From positions 2,165,753 to 2,229,752 of the forward strand of contig JAESIW010000118.1 of the NCBI GenBank assembly GCA_016802295.1: a stretch of DNA of 64,000 nucleotides, written 5' to 3'. A program made the translations under genes and the position numbers. The notes beneath the pieces were generated by a model. The model was not told where the DNA came from and did no database searches. It worked only from the letters and a program-made list of their open reading frames with translations. The DNA comes from Brachionus rotundiformis. Lineage: Eukaryota; Rotifera; Eurotatoria; Ploima; Brachionidae. This document shows, piece by piece, positions 1 to 16,519 of this stretch. Position 1 is the stretch's first letter. Every line of letters begins with the position of its first letter.

Positions 1-983
1 TACTGCAGTCTCATAACTACTATCATTAATACTACTAAATATCAATAAATAAATAAAAAAATTATATTGATTTTAAAAAATGATATTTTTTTCAATTGTG
101 TTCAAAATTAAGCAATTTTATTTTATAATGTTATTGTGATTTTCAAAAACAAACAGAACAAAAATAATTCGTATTTTGATAAATTAAAATTTACTAAATT
201 AATCAATTATACTAATTAATTATACTTTATGAATTTAATTTTCAGATTTATAGACTAAGATATTGTTTTTTCAAAAAAAAAATATGATATTTTTAAACAT
301 AAAAATAAAATCTTTATTTAAAATTTACATAAAAATTTTAATTTAAAGTGATTATGAATTTAATAAATAACAAAATAAAGAAAGAGAAAGAGAAGAATTA
401 AAGTTTTGTTTGGAACAATTAAGTCAAATTAAGTACCAAATTAGGATTTTATTTTGTGCTAGATCAAACACCTAACACTTTCAACGAGAAGACATAAGCT
501 CAGTTATTGGCTCTAGTCACGTGACACACTCTTAGAGAGTCAATTGGTCACAGATTTCACTGGCTATTATGTAAAGTTTTCATCATTTTATTTATCTTTT
601 CTTTCATTATTTTATTTCCACACACACACACTCACATAGATTAGACAGTTAATTATGATACGATTGATTAAGCAACAAAAATAATTGTATCATTTACCGT
701 CGGCAAAATAAATCCACTTTGTCTCTAATGAACCAAGCTAATAATGCACTAGGTACATATTAAATGATCAAACACAAAACTAGATAGCAATCTTTAAAAA
801 AAATTCTTTATTTTTCTATATTAATGATGATAATAATAAAATAGTGTGATAAGAAAGCCAAAAAATTACAATAAAATTATTTTCAAATGAATAAACTTCA
901 TTAAAAAAAAAAAGAGAAAAAAAATCAAAAAATAAAGAAAAATAATTAGAAATTCGCTTAGAGATATTTTTAATTAGAACTAA
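1..983. other. Intergenic, 3' of goosecoid
   Basis: AT-rich DNA with no supported gene. It holds a short CA run near 620-632 and, at about 133-200, one copy of a dispersed sequence whose second copy is at about 7202-7270. Part of it is probably the 3' UTR of the goosecoid gene on the minus strand. Confidence 0.6.
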
Positions 984-2211
984 TTAAAGACTTGTGTTTA
1001 AATTAGAAGCATTGGGTGATGAGAGAGAGGCGTTGGACGAGTCGGCACAGCTTATGGGCGAGCATCTAGACGACGGCCGAGTGGACACCTCGTCTGTCAC
1101 GTTTATGTGATCCTCTTCGTCTTCTCGTTCATTTTCATCTTCGTTTTGGCAATGATGCTTGCTTGTGACAACACTACTGGCACTAAAACTGCTCATGCTA
1201 GTCTTGAAACCGTTGCCAATGCCACTCTCACATACGTGCTGTTGTTTGTACATCTTTTGTCGCTTGGTGTGCTCGTACAAGCTCAAAAACGGCTCCAAGT
1301 GACTCTCTCTTAGAGAATAGTTGAACAAATCCAAACTAAACTGATCGGCTTTGAACACTGGTCCGACTGTACAAGATGTATTGGTTGATGGTGGCATCAC
1401 TGACGACGACGACGACGATGACGATGACGACGAGGCTGAAGATGAAGATGACGAAGACGAGCCGGACGATGACTTGGCCAACTTGAGAGCTTGATCACTG
1501 CCACCACCAGTACTGGTGCTGCTGCCAATGTTTTGGCTTTGTTTTTTGAGAGCATTTTCTCTTTTTTGCTTTCGCCACTTGGCCCTTCTGTTCTTGAACC
1601 ACACCTTGAAACAAAAAAATACAATTATTTAACAATCTGAGTCATTGATGAGACAAATTTGTGCGCACCTCGACACGTTCCTCTTTGAGGTCTATTTTGC
1701 TGGCGAGATCTTCGCGCAGCACAACATCAGGATAGTGTGTTTTGGCGAACGTTTGCTCCAATTGTTCTAGTTGCTCCTCGCTGAATATGGTTCTGTGTCG
1801 TCGTTTGCGCTTGGCCGACTGACTTGCCGGTTTTTGGCTGTTGACTGCGTTGATCGCTTGCGGACCGGCAGTGCTGGCGTAGTGAAGGCTGGCGGCCGCT
1901 TTGAGAAAGTTCTGATAGCCGTAGAAGTCGATGTGAGGCGGCGCTTGGTGGTGCTGGTGCTGGTGTTGGAGCATGCTCGGCTGGGTGGAGTGCGAGCCGA
2001 GCAGGCTCTCGATGGAGAACGGGTTGAGCGGCTGGCTCTGTGGGAACAGGTTGGCGAACTTGGCCGCGGCGACCACCATGTGATAGTTGGCGTTGGCGGC
2101 GCCGGCGTTGGCCATCTTTGCCCCGCCTGGCTGTGCTAGTGAAGATGATGGTGGTAGTGGTGGTGGTGGCGGCGGCGGTGTTGGTGCCATAAAGCTGTTA
2201 ATCGAATGCAT
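984..2211 (-). CDS. gsc: Goosecoid-type paired-class homeobox protein
   Basis: DNA-binding transcription factor acting in the nucleus, usually a repressor in anterior and foregut patterning. There are two exons, 2211-1669 and 1604-984, joined across a 64 nt GT-AG intron in phase 0, giving about 387 aa. The homeodomain spans about residues 135-195, with helix 3 [13 protein letters not shown] carrying Lys at position 50, the bicoid/goosecoid specificity residue. The intron splits the homeobox just before VWF. A short FSIESLL motif at about residues 65-71 matches the goosecoid eh1-like Groucho-binding motif. The N terminus has a proline run and His/Gln repeats; the C terminus has a long serine run and an acidic stretch. 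The homeodomain resembles vertebrate goosecoid more than Otx or Pitx. Start chosen at the first ATG. No neighbour on this strand is close enough to suggest co-transcription. Confidence 0.9.
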
Positions 2212-2490
2212 TGTCTATAAATCTGGCTAAGAATTCAATCTTAAAAATAAATAATTCGACAAATAGAAAAATAAAGATTTTTAAATAATAAACCTAAAAT
2301 AAAATAAAATAAGAATAAAAAAATATAATAATTTATTAGGCTTTGCTTATTTTGTTCATTAGGAGCCAATAAAATAATTTAGTCTATTTAGCCAATAAAA
2401 TAATTTAAATTAACAAAGCTTAATTATTTGAAAGGCTTCTATGTTTTTTTTGCTTCGACAAACATCAAATATTTCGAGAGCAACTAAACA

Positions 2491-2524
<34 letters not shown>

Positions 2525-5500
2525 AGTCGTTTAAACAACAAAAGAGACACACAACAGATAGCTACATAGATACATATATATGGGCAAAAACGTTTAAACA
2601 ATTTAATCAAGTGAAATTTATATATCATCTTTATATTTCTCTCTCTTTTTCTCTCACTGTCATTCACTCTCTAACAAAACAATTAAGTTTATCATCAAGT
2701 TCAATCTTTTAAAAATATTTATTTATTTTTTTATATATTTTTAATTGAAGAGAAGCGTTGATAGACAACGAAAAAAAAAGAAATAAATGAGTGGAAATGG
2801 CTTCGAAGCTTGTTTAATTATCTATCAATGTAATTGACACAATTGACAATTATTCTAAGCTAAGTTTTCCACTCGTATTCTCAATGTGTGCACACCAAGG
2901 TACAGACTTTAATTAATTGAGAAAATAAGAAAAAAATAAAAAAAGAAAATTTAAATTATATTTATTTAATTAGTTTTTAATTAATTACTTGTTAGGATAT
3001 TAGTCTACTCTGTGTGTCACAGAGCCGCAAGCTTAAAAATTTAATAAATCAAAATTAATTTTGCTCTTTTATTATTTTCTTAAAAAATTTCACTCTTTCT
3101 CTCTCTCTCTCTTTCTCTGACTCTTTTTTTTTCATTTATGTTTTTGTTTAAATAAATAAATCGTTTTAAATTTTTTATTTTTGATGATAATTAGCTTGTT
3201 TTTTTTTGATTATTTGTACTAAACAAGAATTGAATGGAAAAAATAGAAAAAAAAAAGAAAAAAATTTAAATAAACTTTCCCAGTAGAAAAAGAAAACCGT
3301 TACCCGACGACAACCACAACTATGAAGACAAAGACCAACACCTATTTGTTTCTTTAAATACCTATGTACTTAAGTTAATATTTTCATCTGACTTTTTGTG
3401 TGTGTGTGTGTGTGTTGTGTCAAGAGAGAATACCCTAAGTGAACCAACAACAAGAGAAAAAAGGAGTCAGTGAATGAATGAATACTTGATCATCGGATTA
3501 CTTGGAGAATACCTAGAAGGACGACTTGGCGACCGGAGCCCTTCTATTAAAGCTTATTTGTTTTAAATATTCTTCAAAGTGTGTGTGTGTTTGTTTGTTC
3601 TCTAAATTATAAAATTATTTTATTAAAACAGTAGAAAAACTCAACAATAGAAAGCGAATAAATTTAACTCGCTTTTTCTGCTTAAAACCTTAAAATAATA
3701 ATAATAATAATAAAAATAATAATCAGAGAATTACTGTTGAAATATTTTATTTGAACAAAAAGTATCTAATTCTATAGGTGAATACTTAGAATTCAATTAG
3801 CATTGCCAGCGGCCTAGAGTTTTAAATTTCGAAATTTATCTTGTGATCTTTTAATTTACGGCTTTTAAGACCAGGTCAATAAGAGATTCGGCACTCTTTT
3901 CGACTCGGCTCAGGTTAATTCTACACACATACACAAAATTGACTCAAAATTCTTTCTTTCTTTCTTTCTTTATTTTTTCCATTCTATTACAATTAGTTCT
4001 TCTATAACTGCTACTACTACTGTTACTGTATCTGTATACTGATGACCAATCGATCGTTCAATATGTTCGTAATTCTTATACAAACACTTGACTAACTTTT
4101 CGATTGCTTTTTTATCTTAATGGCAAATAAGTTTAGTTTTTTTTATTCTAGTTAATATTTTAAATAAACATGTTTATCTGTTTGAATGTTCACAAATGGC
4201 TTCTCCTAAAACAGTAACTATGTCCTTAGTTTAATCGTTGAACAATTATTTTTTGTTTAAAGTTACTTAGAGTCATAGTTACAGTACATCTGCTTTCTAG
4301 GGCCAGGCCGCTCACTTTCCATCTTAAAAAAATACCTTATACACTAAAATTATCTCGTATACTAAATGTGCACTTAAAAGACCAACAAATCAACCAAGAT
4401 CTTCTCGAATACAGCCCTAGCCCAGACGGTTTTTTCCCTTCATTCGATAAACTACAGTAATACATTTACTAATAGTTGCCAGAATTATCCTATTAAATAA
4501 ATAAATGTAGATAAAAAATTATCTTTTTGCAAATATATACGCAAGTTTCTAACCAATAAAAATAAAAAAATAAAAAAAAATAAAATTATTAAAAAGCTTT
4601 TATTAAAATAAATTAAAAAAGAAAATTTTGAAAAGACAGCTATGATTTTCGATCGAGCACATGAAGCTCGTCGTGGCTACAACAAAAAACCTTCTCCTCT
4701 GATCCAGCACTCCTTAACACTAGAAAGCCCGACCTAAAAATGACAAAAATTTAAAAACTAATTTTTAAAGAAATTATCATAGAATAGCAAAATTTTTTTT
4801 TGATATTCAATAAAGTCTCCATAAACCTATAAAATAAAATACTGAATATTAAATTCTGTTTCTGCATTCAAAAGATATTGAGATTTGAAATTTAAAAAAA
4901 TGGGTCTAAAAAACCCGTCGGGTCTTCTAGTGTTAAACGCTCATTTTATGATTACTCTTTTGTTACACTTCTAGCTAGCTCAAGTCTTGTAAGCACACAG
5001 TTAAATTTCACTGATTCGCACACGAGTAATCTCTTCATTCTTTAGCGACAGTCAAAGACCAAGGCAAGTAAAAACTATTTGAACGCGATTAAGTTTCATT
5101 TTACGAGAAAATTTTATTTTTCATCATCCTTTGACTTTTAGACTATTAAGGGATTCATCATTTTTTTTTTCAAAATTTATTTATCAGGCTTTCTATATAT
5201 GGCATTGAAACATTAAGTCAAATATGAAAAGACCTAGGACTTCTCACATAACAAAACATGAATTTGATTTATAATTAATTAAACATTAACAAGAGTGATA
5301 ATGCATAAAAGGACAAGCCAATGGAGGCGGTAGGTAGGTCGTACCGCAATAATGTGGAGGCTAACAATTACGAAAGATTAAAAATAATGACACTATGATC
5401 TACAAGAAATTGATAAGAAAGAATAATTTAATTGATTTTTTTTTAATAAATTCAAATTAATTGCTTTTTTTTGCTCGTTTTTGATACATACTTTATTTAC

Positions 5501-7647
5501 TAAAAATTGAGTTTAAAATCGCAAAAAAAATATTTCTTTATACCAATTAGAATATTTAGATGAGAAATGATAGCTCCTGTAACGTGATAAGATATTGTTT
5601 GGGCGAATTTTCTTTTTAACTCATTAAAATAAAAATAAAGTATGTTCACTCGATAAGCTCTAATTTTTGAAAACCAATCAAAATTTTATTTTAAGTGAAT
5701 TGTTATTTATTTTCATATATTTTTAATTAAAAAATTTTCTCATTAATTAATTTCAAATATAGTTTATTGTTTTAATTTGATCATAAAATGTTGTCAAAAG
5801 ATAACGCACCAGTAAGCATATGCAAAGATTTCTTTAGTTTAAATTAATTTCGACTATTATGCTTTAATATGTGGATATATATTTTAGAGTGGTCACTTAG
5901 AGTAAAATAATCTTTTCTGGTCACACACACACACACACACACACCTGTTTCGGACTATACTATTTAGCTGTTTATATTAGAGATTTGCAGCACTAAAAGC
6001 CAAATTATTTTAATGGTTTTTTAGCTTTCAAGTTAAATTTGGACCTTTTAGAATAATTATTAAGTCGCTTTTTTGATCAATCAATACTTAAAACAAAAAA
6101 GAAAAGCTATTGCTAACAATACTGCACTCAACGGATTTCTAATTGATTAAAAAATAAAAGCACAAAACCATTCATTTCTATCATGTACAAGTGAAATTAA
6201 TTAATTTCCTATTTGGTTGTTGTTTAACTTCTAAACGATTTGATAGAAGAAAAATTAATAAAAGCAACAAATAATAATAACTTTAATATTAATAATAATT
6301 ATAATTCACACATTTTAATTAGAACATTATATATATTTTTATCGGGTTATAAAATCAGAATAGCTAGTCTGTCTTTTATTTTAGTTTATTCACAAAATGT
6401 TTTGCTAAACTAAAAATTTAAATGCTTAACATTGAAATGATTAAAATATTATTCTTTTATTTAAGCCTTAATTAAATACAAATAAAAATTAAACATTTAT
6501 AATTCTAATTTTTTTATTTTTATTCTAAACTATATTTAATTTAAAAGTGACAACAAATAAAATACGAACAAATATTTCTTAACAACAAAAAGTTTTATTT
6601 TTTTCTATTAAATTCAAAGTTAATTGATCGTTTGTAACAAAAACCAACTATTTGGAAGGTATCTTCAAGCGATTTGGATTTTCCCCAAGGTCGGACACTT
6701 GCCTGCCGGATAAATAGCTATAGTTTTAGAAATTAAGAATTTTTTGTCTCAGTATAATTTTAATTTTTATAAGTCTCTGATTTTTGTTTCATTTCTTTTT
6801 TATTTTAATATTAAAGTAACAATCTAATCAGATTAAGTTGAGAAGCACTAATTTGCTGTAAATATTAATTACATAATGCTGCTTGTTTGCTCATTTAGCG
6901 TGTACATAAAATAGACAGAAACTATTTTGTCAACACAAATAGCACTGGGACAAAATTCGAATAAGAATTTTAAAAAGGCATTGAGAATTTTTATTCCAGT
7001 TTAAAAATTAAATTCTAAATAAACATATGTATTTTGGTTTATTTATTTTTGTCTAAGTGTTAAAAGGTAAAACAAATAATGTTTCATTAAAACGTTCAAT
7101 TTGGTCAATTCTAATTAATGTGAATACAAATTCAGGATTACTATAGTAAAAATCTTAAAGTTTATTTGTGACTGGAACTCAATTTTGATATTTAAACGCT
7201 ATTGTGAATTTCAAAAACAAATAGAACAAAAACTCTTCCTATTTTGATAAATCAAAATTTACTAAAATAAAATATATCTAAAAAAATTCAACATACTTTG
7301 TTGCATCTTTTTTACCGAAAATGAAAACTTTATTTTCTTTTTTTTTAAAGGTAAACAAAATGAATAATCAATTTAAGTTTTATTGATTTTTTACTTTTTG
7401 CCTTTTATCCAAATCAGAAAAATCATTTAAAGTAAATCATGTCATGAATCATGTCTAAAAAAAGCCAAATTCTTTTATTTAAGTCACTTTTGTTTTAGTG
7501 AAAAATTTTCGAAAAGAAGAAATTCTTTGATGACCAAACATTCTTATATTTGATAAAATACTCTTTGTTTTATATGCTCTGTTCATTAAGGATAAATATT
7601 TGACTCGTTTAGATTTTTTGTCCGATTAGATGAACAAAAAATAATTC
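2212..7647. other. Long non-coding region upstream of goosecoid
   Basis: About 5.4 kb of AT-rich sequence without a supportable gene. It contains simple repeats (CAT at 2497-2524, TG near 3398-3413, TTTC near 3955-3972, AC at 5922-5944) and the MITE described separately. It is far longer than the other spacers and lies upstream of a developmental regulator, so it may hold enhancers, but I see no specific site I can defend. Confidence 0.55.
4713..4936. mobile_element. TTAA-flanked MITE, piggyBac-like
   Basis: The element body is 4717-4932 (216 bp). Its left end reads CACTAGAAAGCCCGAC and the right end, on the other strand, CACTAGAAGACCCGAC, so the terminal inverted repeats differ at two of 16 positions. 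Both ends abut TTAA (4713-4716 and 4933-4936). TTAA target duplications are the hallmark of piggyBac elements. There is no ORF, so this is a non-autonomous copy. An internal GGGTC/GACCC-type palindrome lies next to the right end. Confidence 0.75.
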
Positions 7648-7720
7648 CGAGCCTACCAGGACTCGAACCTGGAATCTTCTGATTCGAAGTCAGACGCGTT
7701 ATCCATTACGCTACAGGCCC
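7648..7720 (-). tRNA. tRNA-Arg(UCG)
   Basis: A 73 nt cloverleaf on the minus strand. The acceptor stem is GGGCCTG against TAGGCTC with two G-U pairs, the anticodon stem is TCTGA/TCAGA, and the loop CTTCGAA gives anticodon TCG at positions 34-36. The T arm is CCAGG-TTCGAGT-CCTGG, and the D arm holds the AATGGATAA loop. No intron and no encoded CCA. It is identical to the gene at 10606-10678 on the opposite strand. Confidence 0.95.
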
Positions 7721-8393
7721 CATACAACACAAAATTAAAAATTAAAATCTAAATTTTGACTTGTTTGTATAACACTTTTTTCTATAAGCTGAGACTGGAG
7801 ACTCAAGTTAATGAATAAATTAAATTATTATAAAAATAGGTTTTTGAATATTTTTTTGACTAAAAAAATATACTACAGAATCAAATTTTCAAAACAAATA
7901 TTTAATTTTTTTTCAATTTTCCTGATTTTTTTAAATTTACTGATCAAATCTTTTTAAAAGTCTGCTATCTTCTAAAATAAGGTTGTATATTAGATAAATT
8001 AATTAATCTATTTTTATACAATCAGTTTAATTTAAAAACAATAAAATATAGAGAATTTATTATTGTTTTTATTATTGGTTAATTTTATTAGAATTTCAAG
8101 AATAAGATTAAAATTATAAGATAGTCAAAAATTTAACACATTATAATTTAAATTTAGGTAAAGGGATTTTAATTTTAAAGAGTAAACTAACAAAATACTG
8201 AGTAATTTTAAACCAAGCGTTCTTTCCTTTCGATCAAATTACACAACTAAAAGCAACCTTTTTTCTTTCTCTTTTAAACGACAAAATAAAAATAAAAAAA
8301 AAAAGATAACATTTAAGAAAACACGAAATGTTTTTTAATATTAGCAAGCATGTTGAATTAAAACTTAAGTACAATTTATATACTTAAAATAAA
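7721..8393. other. Intergenic
   Basis: AT-rich spacer between the minus-strand tRNA and the K2P gene. Around 7825-7880 there is a sequence that recurs in part at about 34168-34240. No gene seen. The stretch before 8394 probably contains the channel promoter. Confidence 0.5.
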
Positions 8394-9809
8394 ATGAAAA
8401 TAAACAAAATTCTTCTAATTCTAGTCTTTATTGAAGTCGGACTCATTGTTTTTGGTGGCTATTTGTATTCGCTTATTCCAATATGTAGCTTTGGAGACAA
8501 TGATCTACGACAAATTACCAATTGTACTTACACATCAACCTCTTTGTCCGATAGTATATTTTTTATAATTACCACAATTACAACCATTGGTACTAGTACC
8601 ATTTTGATTCAATCAAAAAAAAATTCAATTTTTGTTAAGATTTATTTTATGTAAAGGCTATGGCAATTTAACACCAAGTTCAAATACAGGCAAAATATTC
8701 ACCATAATTGTTGCATTTATTGGAATACCTATAAATATAATATTTTTGGCCAAAATTGGTGACACACTTAAAAAAGGCTCCACTTTTTTTCTAAAACCAG
8801 TGAAAAAATTTTCGAAAAAGATTTTCATCATTATTCAAGTAATACTCTTTTTGATTTATTTTAATATTTATATATATGTATATATGTAATTATTTGTTGT
8901 GTTTTTTAATTAAGAAATAAATAATAAAATAAGTCTAATTTAAAATTTATCAAGATTATAATCTCAGTGATATCGGGAACAATTATATTCTTGCTAATAC
9001 CAGGATTAGTTATAATGAATCTAGAAAATTGGAGTTACATTGATGCACTCTATTATATCTTTGTTACTCTATTCACAATTGGTTTTGGAGACTTGGTTGC
9101 TGGTTCCAATTTAAATCTATCACCTACATGGATGAACATTTACCGCTTTTCATTGTATTTGTGGATGTACCTGGGCATGGCTTACATTTCGTTGATAATT
9201 ACTCTAGTTTTAGACTACTTTAAGACAAATGCTGAAAACATGCGCAAAGAGATAATACATATTATAGAAGATAAGATTAACTTGGCGATGCGACATTACT
9301 TAAGTACGAGAAAAATTCAACTCAAGTCACCACATGACAAATTAAGTCGTAGTGAAAAATTGAATAGGAAGCTAGTAAAACATGGTTTAAAGATTAAAAT
9401 AAATTATAGAGATGATAAATTGGAAGAAATGATACGACGCCGAAGCAAATCAAAGACAAATTTTAATCTAAAGGCCTATTTTGATCAGTATGTACAAGAC
9501 AATAGAGCATTTGAAAAAGATAAAAATTACATCAGTGAAGATAATTTGAATGAAGTTGAACAAAACAAAGACATTGAGGAGAAGAAGGATTGCGACGACG
9601 AATTCCTCAAAATAGATATTGAAAAGTGTGACTATTCTCAAAGTAATCCAGAATCAGATACTTTTACCAATGAGTATTATGATACAATGACCAGTGAGGA
9701 TTTTTTGAACACAATTCCTTCTGGTGATAAAATCACATGTCAACGTCAAAAAATTCAATTTATATTCGACAAAAATCAAACAAATAAAGACAATGTTATT
9801 TTTTATTAA
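8394..9809 (+). CDS. Two-pore-domain potassium channel (K2P)
   Basis: Background K+ leak channel of the plasma membrane, which sets resting potential as a dimer. Three exons: 8394-8589, 8657-8838 and 8955-9809, with GT-AG introns of 67 and 116 nt, giving about 410 aa. The layout is M1-P1-M2 and M3-P2-M4. The selectivity filters are TTIGYG at about residues 63-68, whose Gly codon is split by intron 1, and TIGFGD near residue 167. The intron inside the P1 filter codon is a position often conserved in K2P genes. M1 is the first hydrophobic segment after MKINK. The cytoplasmic tail of about 200 residues is charged and acidic near its end. I cannot assign a subfamily (TASK, TWIK or nematode-type TWK). 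Exon 3 start was chosen at 8955, because later AG sites put a stop in frame. Confidence 0.88.
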
Positions 9810-10605
9810 TTTAAAAATTTTAAAATAGGAAAAATCAAATAAATACTTAATAGTTAAGATTAAAATTCTTTATATTTGAATAAAATAAACCAAATTTTTA
9901 TTATCTAAATGATTATTGATTCAATACAATTTTGATCCAAGTTGATTATGACCAGTTTTTTTTTTATCAAATTATTAATTATTTTTGTTATAAGTAAAAA
10001 TAAACTTAATAAAGACTAAAGCAAGAATTTGTATTCAAAAAGCTTTCTAATTTTTTCTAATGATAATAATGGACATTAATGAATAGAAATGCTTCAGTTA
10101 GATACAAATTATTAATTATTAAAACTAGATTATCACCAAAATAGCTAATCCTTATATACTATTCATTTATTTTTTATTGAATTACATAATAAAAATTTTT
10201 AAAATTTTTCTTTTATACTTTTTTTTATTTTCTTTATTTATCACTTTAAAAGAATGTTATTTCAATCGAGTTCAATGGCTAATCAAAATTTTGATAAAAG
10301 TGACTTAAAAAGCTATAAAAAGCAGATGAATAATAGATAATTTAAGTAAGACTTTATTTAAACAAACTGATGAAATAAAATTTCAAGTTACTGTATTGAT
10401 ATGTATTGATTGTTATACTTTATAGATATTTTGTATAAAATAAAGATTTTTTTTTCCTCAAAAATTATTTTTACTAAATTTTTGGAAAAAAAATCCCACT
10501 TAAAGACAGACATAACAAAAAGAAAAAGAAAAAAAATTAAATCTAGATTAAAATATTTTATTAGAATTAAGTAAATAGAAATGATTAAAAGAGAGGCGTA
10601 GAGTG
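9810..10605. other. Intergenic
   Basis: AT-rich 3' flank of the channel gene, with several AATAAA-like signals just after the stop codon. No gene seen up to the tRNA. Confidence 0.5.
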
Positions 10606-10678
10606 GGGCCTGTAGCGTAATGGATAACGCGTCTGACTTCGAATCAGAAGATTCCAGGTTCGAGTCCTGGTAGGCTCG
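10606..10678 (+). tRNA. tRNA-Arg(UCG), second copy
   Basis: A 73 nt gene identical base for base to the minus-strand copy at 7648-7720, with the same anticodon loop CTTCGAA (anticodon TCG). Flanking sequence outside the tRNA differs between the copies, apart from a base or two at the edges. Confidence 0.95.
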
Positions 10679-15301
<4,623 letters not shown>

Positions 15302-16044
15302 ATATTAAGAGAGCAATCAAGTCTATTTTTTATCTTAATTTTTTAATTTGTCATTAATTGTTTATTTTTTATTTTTTGTATTCTATTTTTTTTTTTTTTG
15401 ATAAAAATAGAAAATTAAAAAATTAAGAGTAAAATTTTTGAGTATTAGTTATTTTTGAGTTTTAATAAAAAAATTAATTTTATTATTAAAATCGAACGAC
15501 AACCCGCAGTAGCACATGATTTTCCATTTATTTGTTTTGTTTTTTCTTTTTATTTTAATATCTTTTTAAATGTGTCAATTGAATTTTAATTTAACAAAGC
15601 TTTCTTTTATATTTTTGTATTTACCGAATGATTTTTGTGCTTTATATTTTTCTATTGTCACTACTTATTATTTTTTTCGATCTGTATTTAACTCTATTTA
15701 CAATTCAATAAATTAGAATAATTTTCAATTTTTTTTTGTTAAATAAAAAATTTGATAATAAATTAGATTATTTTCTATGTTTTGACAGCTAAATGATCGG
15801 TTATCATTATTATTTATATTAAAAATAATTATGTTTGACACGATAAAGAGATTCATTTAGCTAGGAAACAAATAACAAATACTTATTAATAAATTTTTTA
15901 CATTTTATTAATTATTTTCATTATTATTTTAATTTTGTTCTCAACAAAAATAATTTAAAGTAATATAGTTAAAGAAATTTATTTAATTATCAATATGACA
16001 ACATCTAATTGAATTTTTTTTCTAATATTTATTTGTTTAAATTC
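15302..16044. other. Convergent intergenic
   Basis: AT-rich 3' flanks of the PKC gene (+) and the MXRA7-like gene (-). Homopolymer runs and AATAAA-type signals only; no gene seen. Confidence 0.5.
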
Positions 16045-16482
16045 TCACAAGCCGTATAATCTAAGTTGTGAGTTGAAAATATTTTTAAGTTCGACTTCTT
16101 TTTCTTCATAGGTGTAATTGTCATCTTTAAGAACACTAAATTTAAAATCTTCATCTGGTGTACACTTGAGGTCTTGGCTTTTGAGCAACTCGAAAATGTG
16201 CTCCAATTGCTTTTGCCGCAATTCGGTTTCTTCCGAGCTCAAGTTCTTGCTTATGTCAGATGACAGCTTTAGCTTTGGAATTGGCTCGATTTGCATTTGA
16301 GAGAGCTTTTCTTGTAGCATTGTCTCACGGGCCAATTGTGAGTCAACAAAACTTGCCTCGCTTTTGACCTCGCTCAATAAAGGTACCACCTTAGATCGCC
16401 TAAGAAACTTTTTTAACCAATAAACAAAAAAAATAACTAAAAAACTCAATAAAACTTTATTCAAATCATTAAATTGAATCAT
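16045..16482 (-). CDS. MXRA7-like single-pass membrane protein
   Basis: A 145 aa protein in one exon. A hydrophobic segment at about residues 9-25 is followed by RR/KK residues, suggesting a signal anchor. The C-terminal half is charged. A Glu-rich helix (EETELRQKQLEHIFELL) and the ending QLRLYGL resemble the conserved end of vertebrate matrix-remodelling-associated protein 7 (a QKEQLAAIFKLM-like helix, then QLRLYDM). The function of that family is poorly known, so I only claim the resemblance. The ATG lies 37 bp after the stop codon of the EME-like gene on the same strand, and a pyrimidine-rich tract ending in TTTAG sits 4 nt before it, which could be a trans-splice acceptor. Confidence 0.55.
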   Translation of the reverse strand: MIQFNDLNKVLLSFLVIFFVYWLKKFLRRSKVVPLLSEVKSEASFVDSQLARETMLQEKLSQMQIEPIPKLKLSSDISKNLSSEETELRQKQLEHIFELLKSQDLKCTPDEDFKFSVLKDDNYTYEEKEVELKNIFNSQLRLYGL

Positions 16483-16519
16483 TTTCTAAATATACAGTTA
16501 AAATAAAAATTAATTATTA

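Noticed and set aside
1107..2139. Plus-strand and shifted-frame ORFs across the goosecoid exons
   Set aside because: They overlap the homeobox gene on the other strand and owe their length to GC-rich repeats; no motif.
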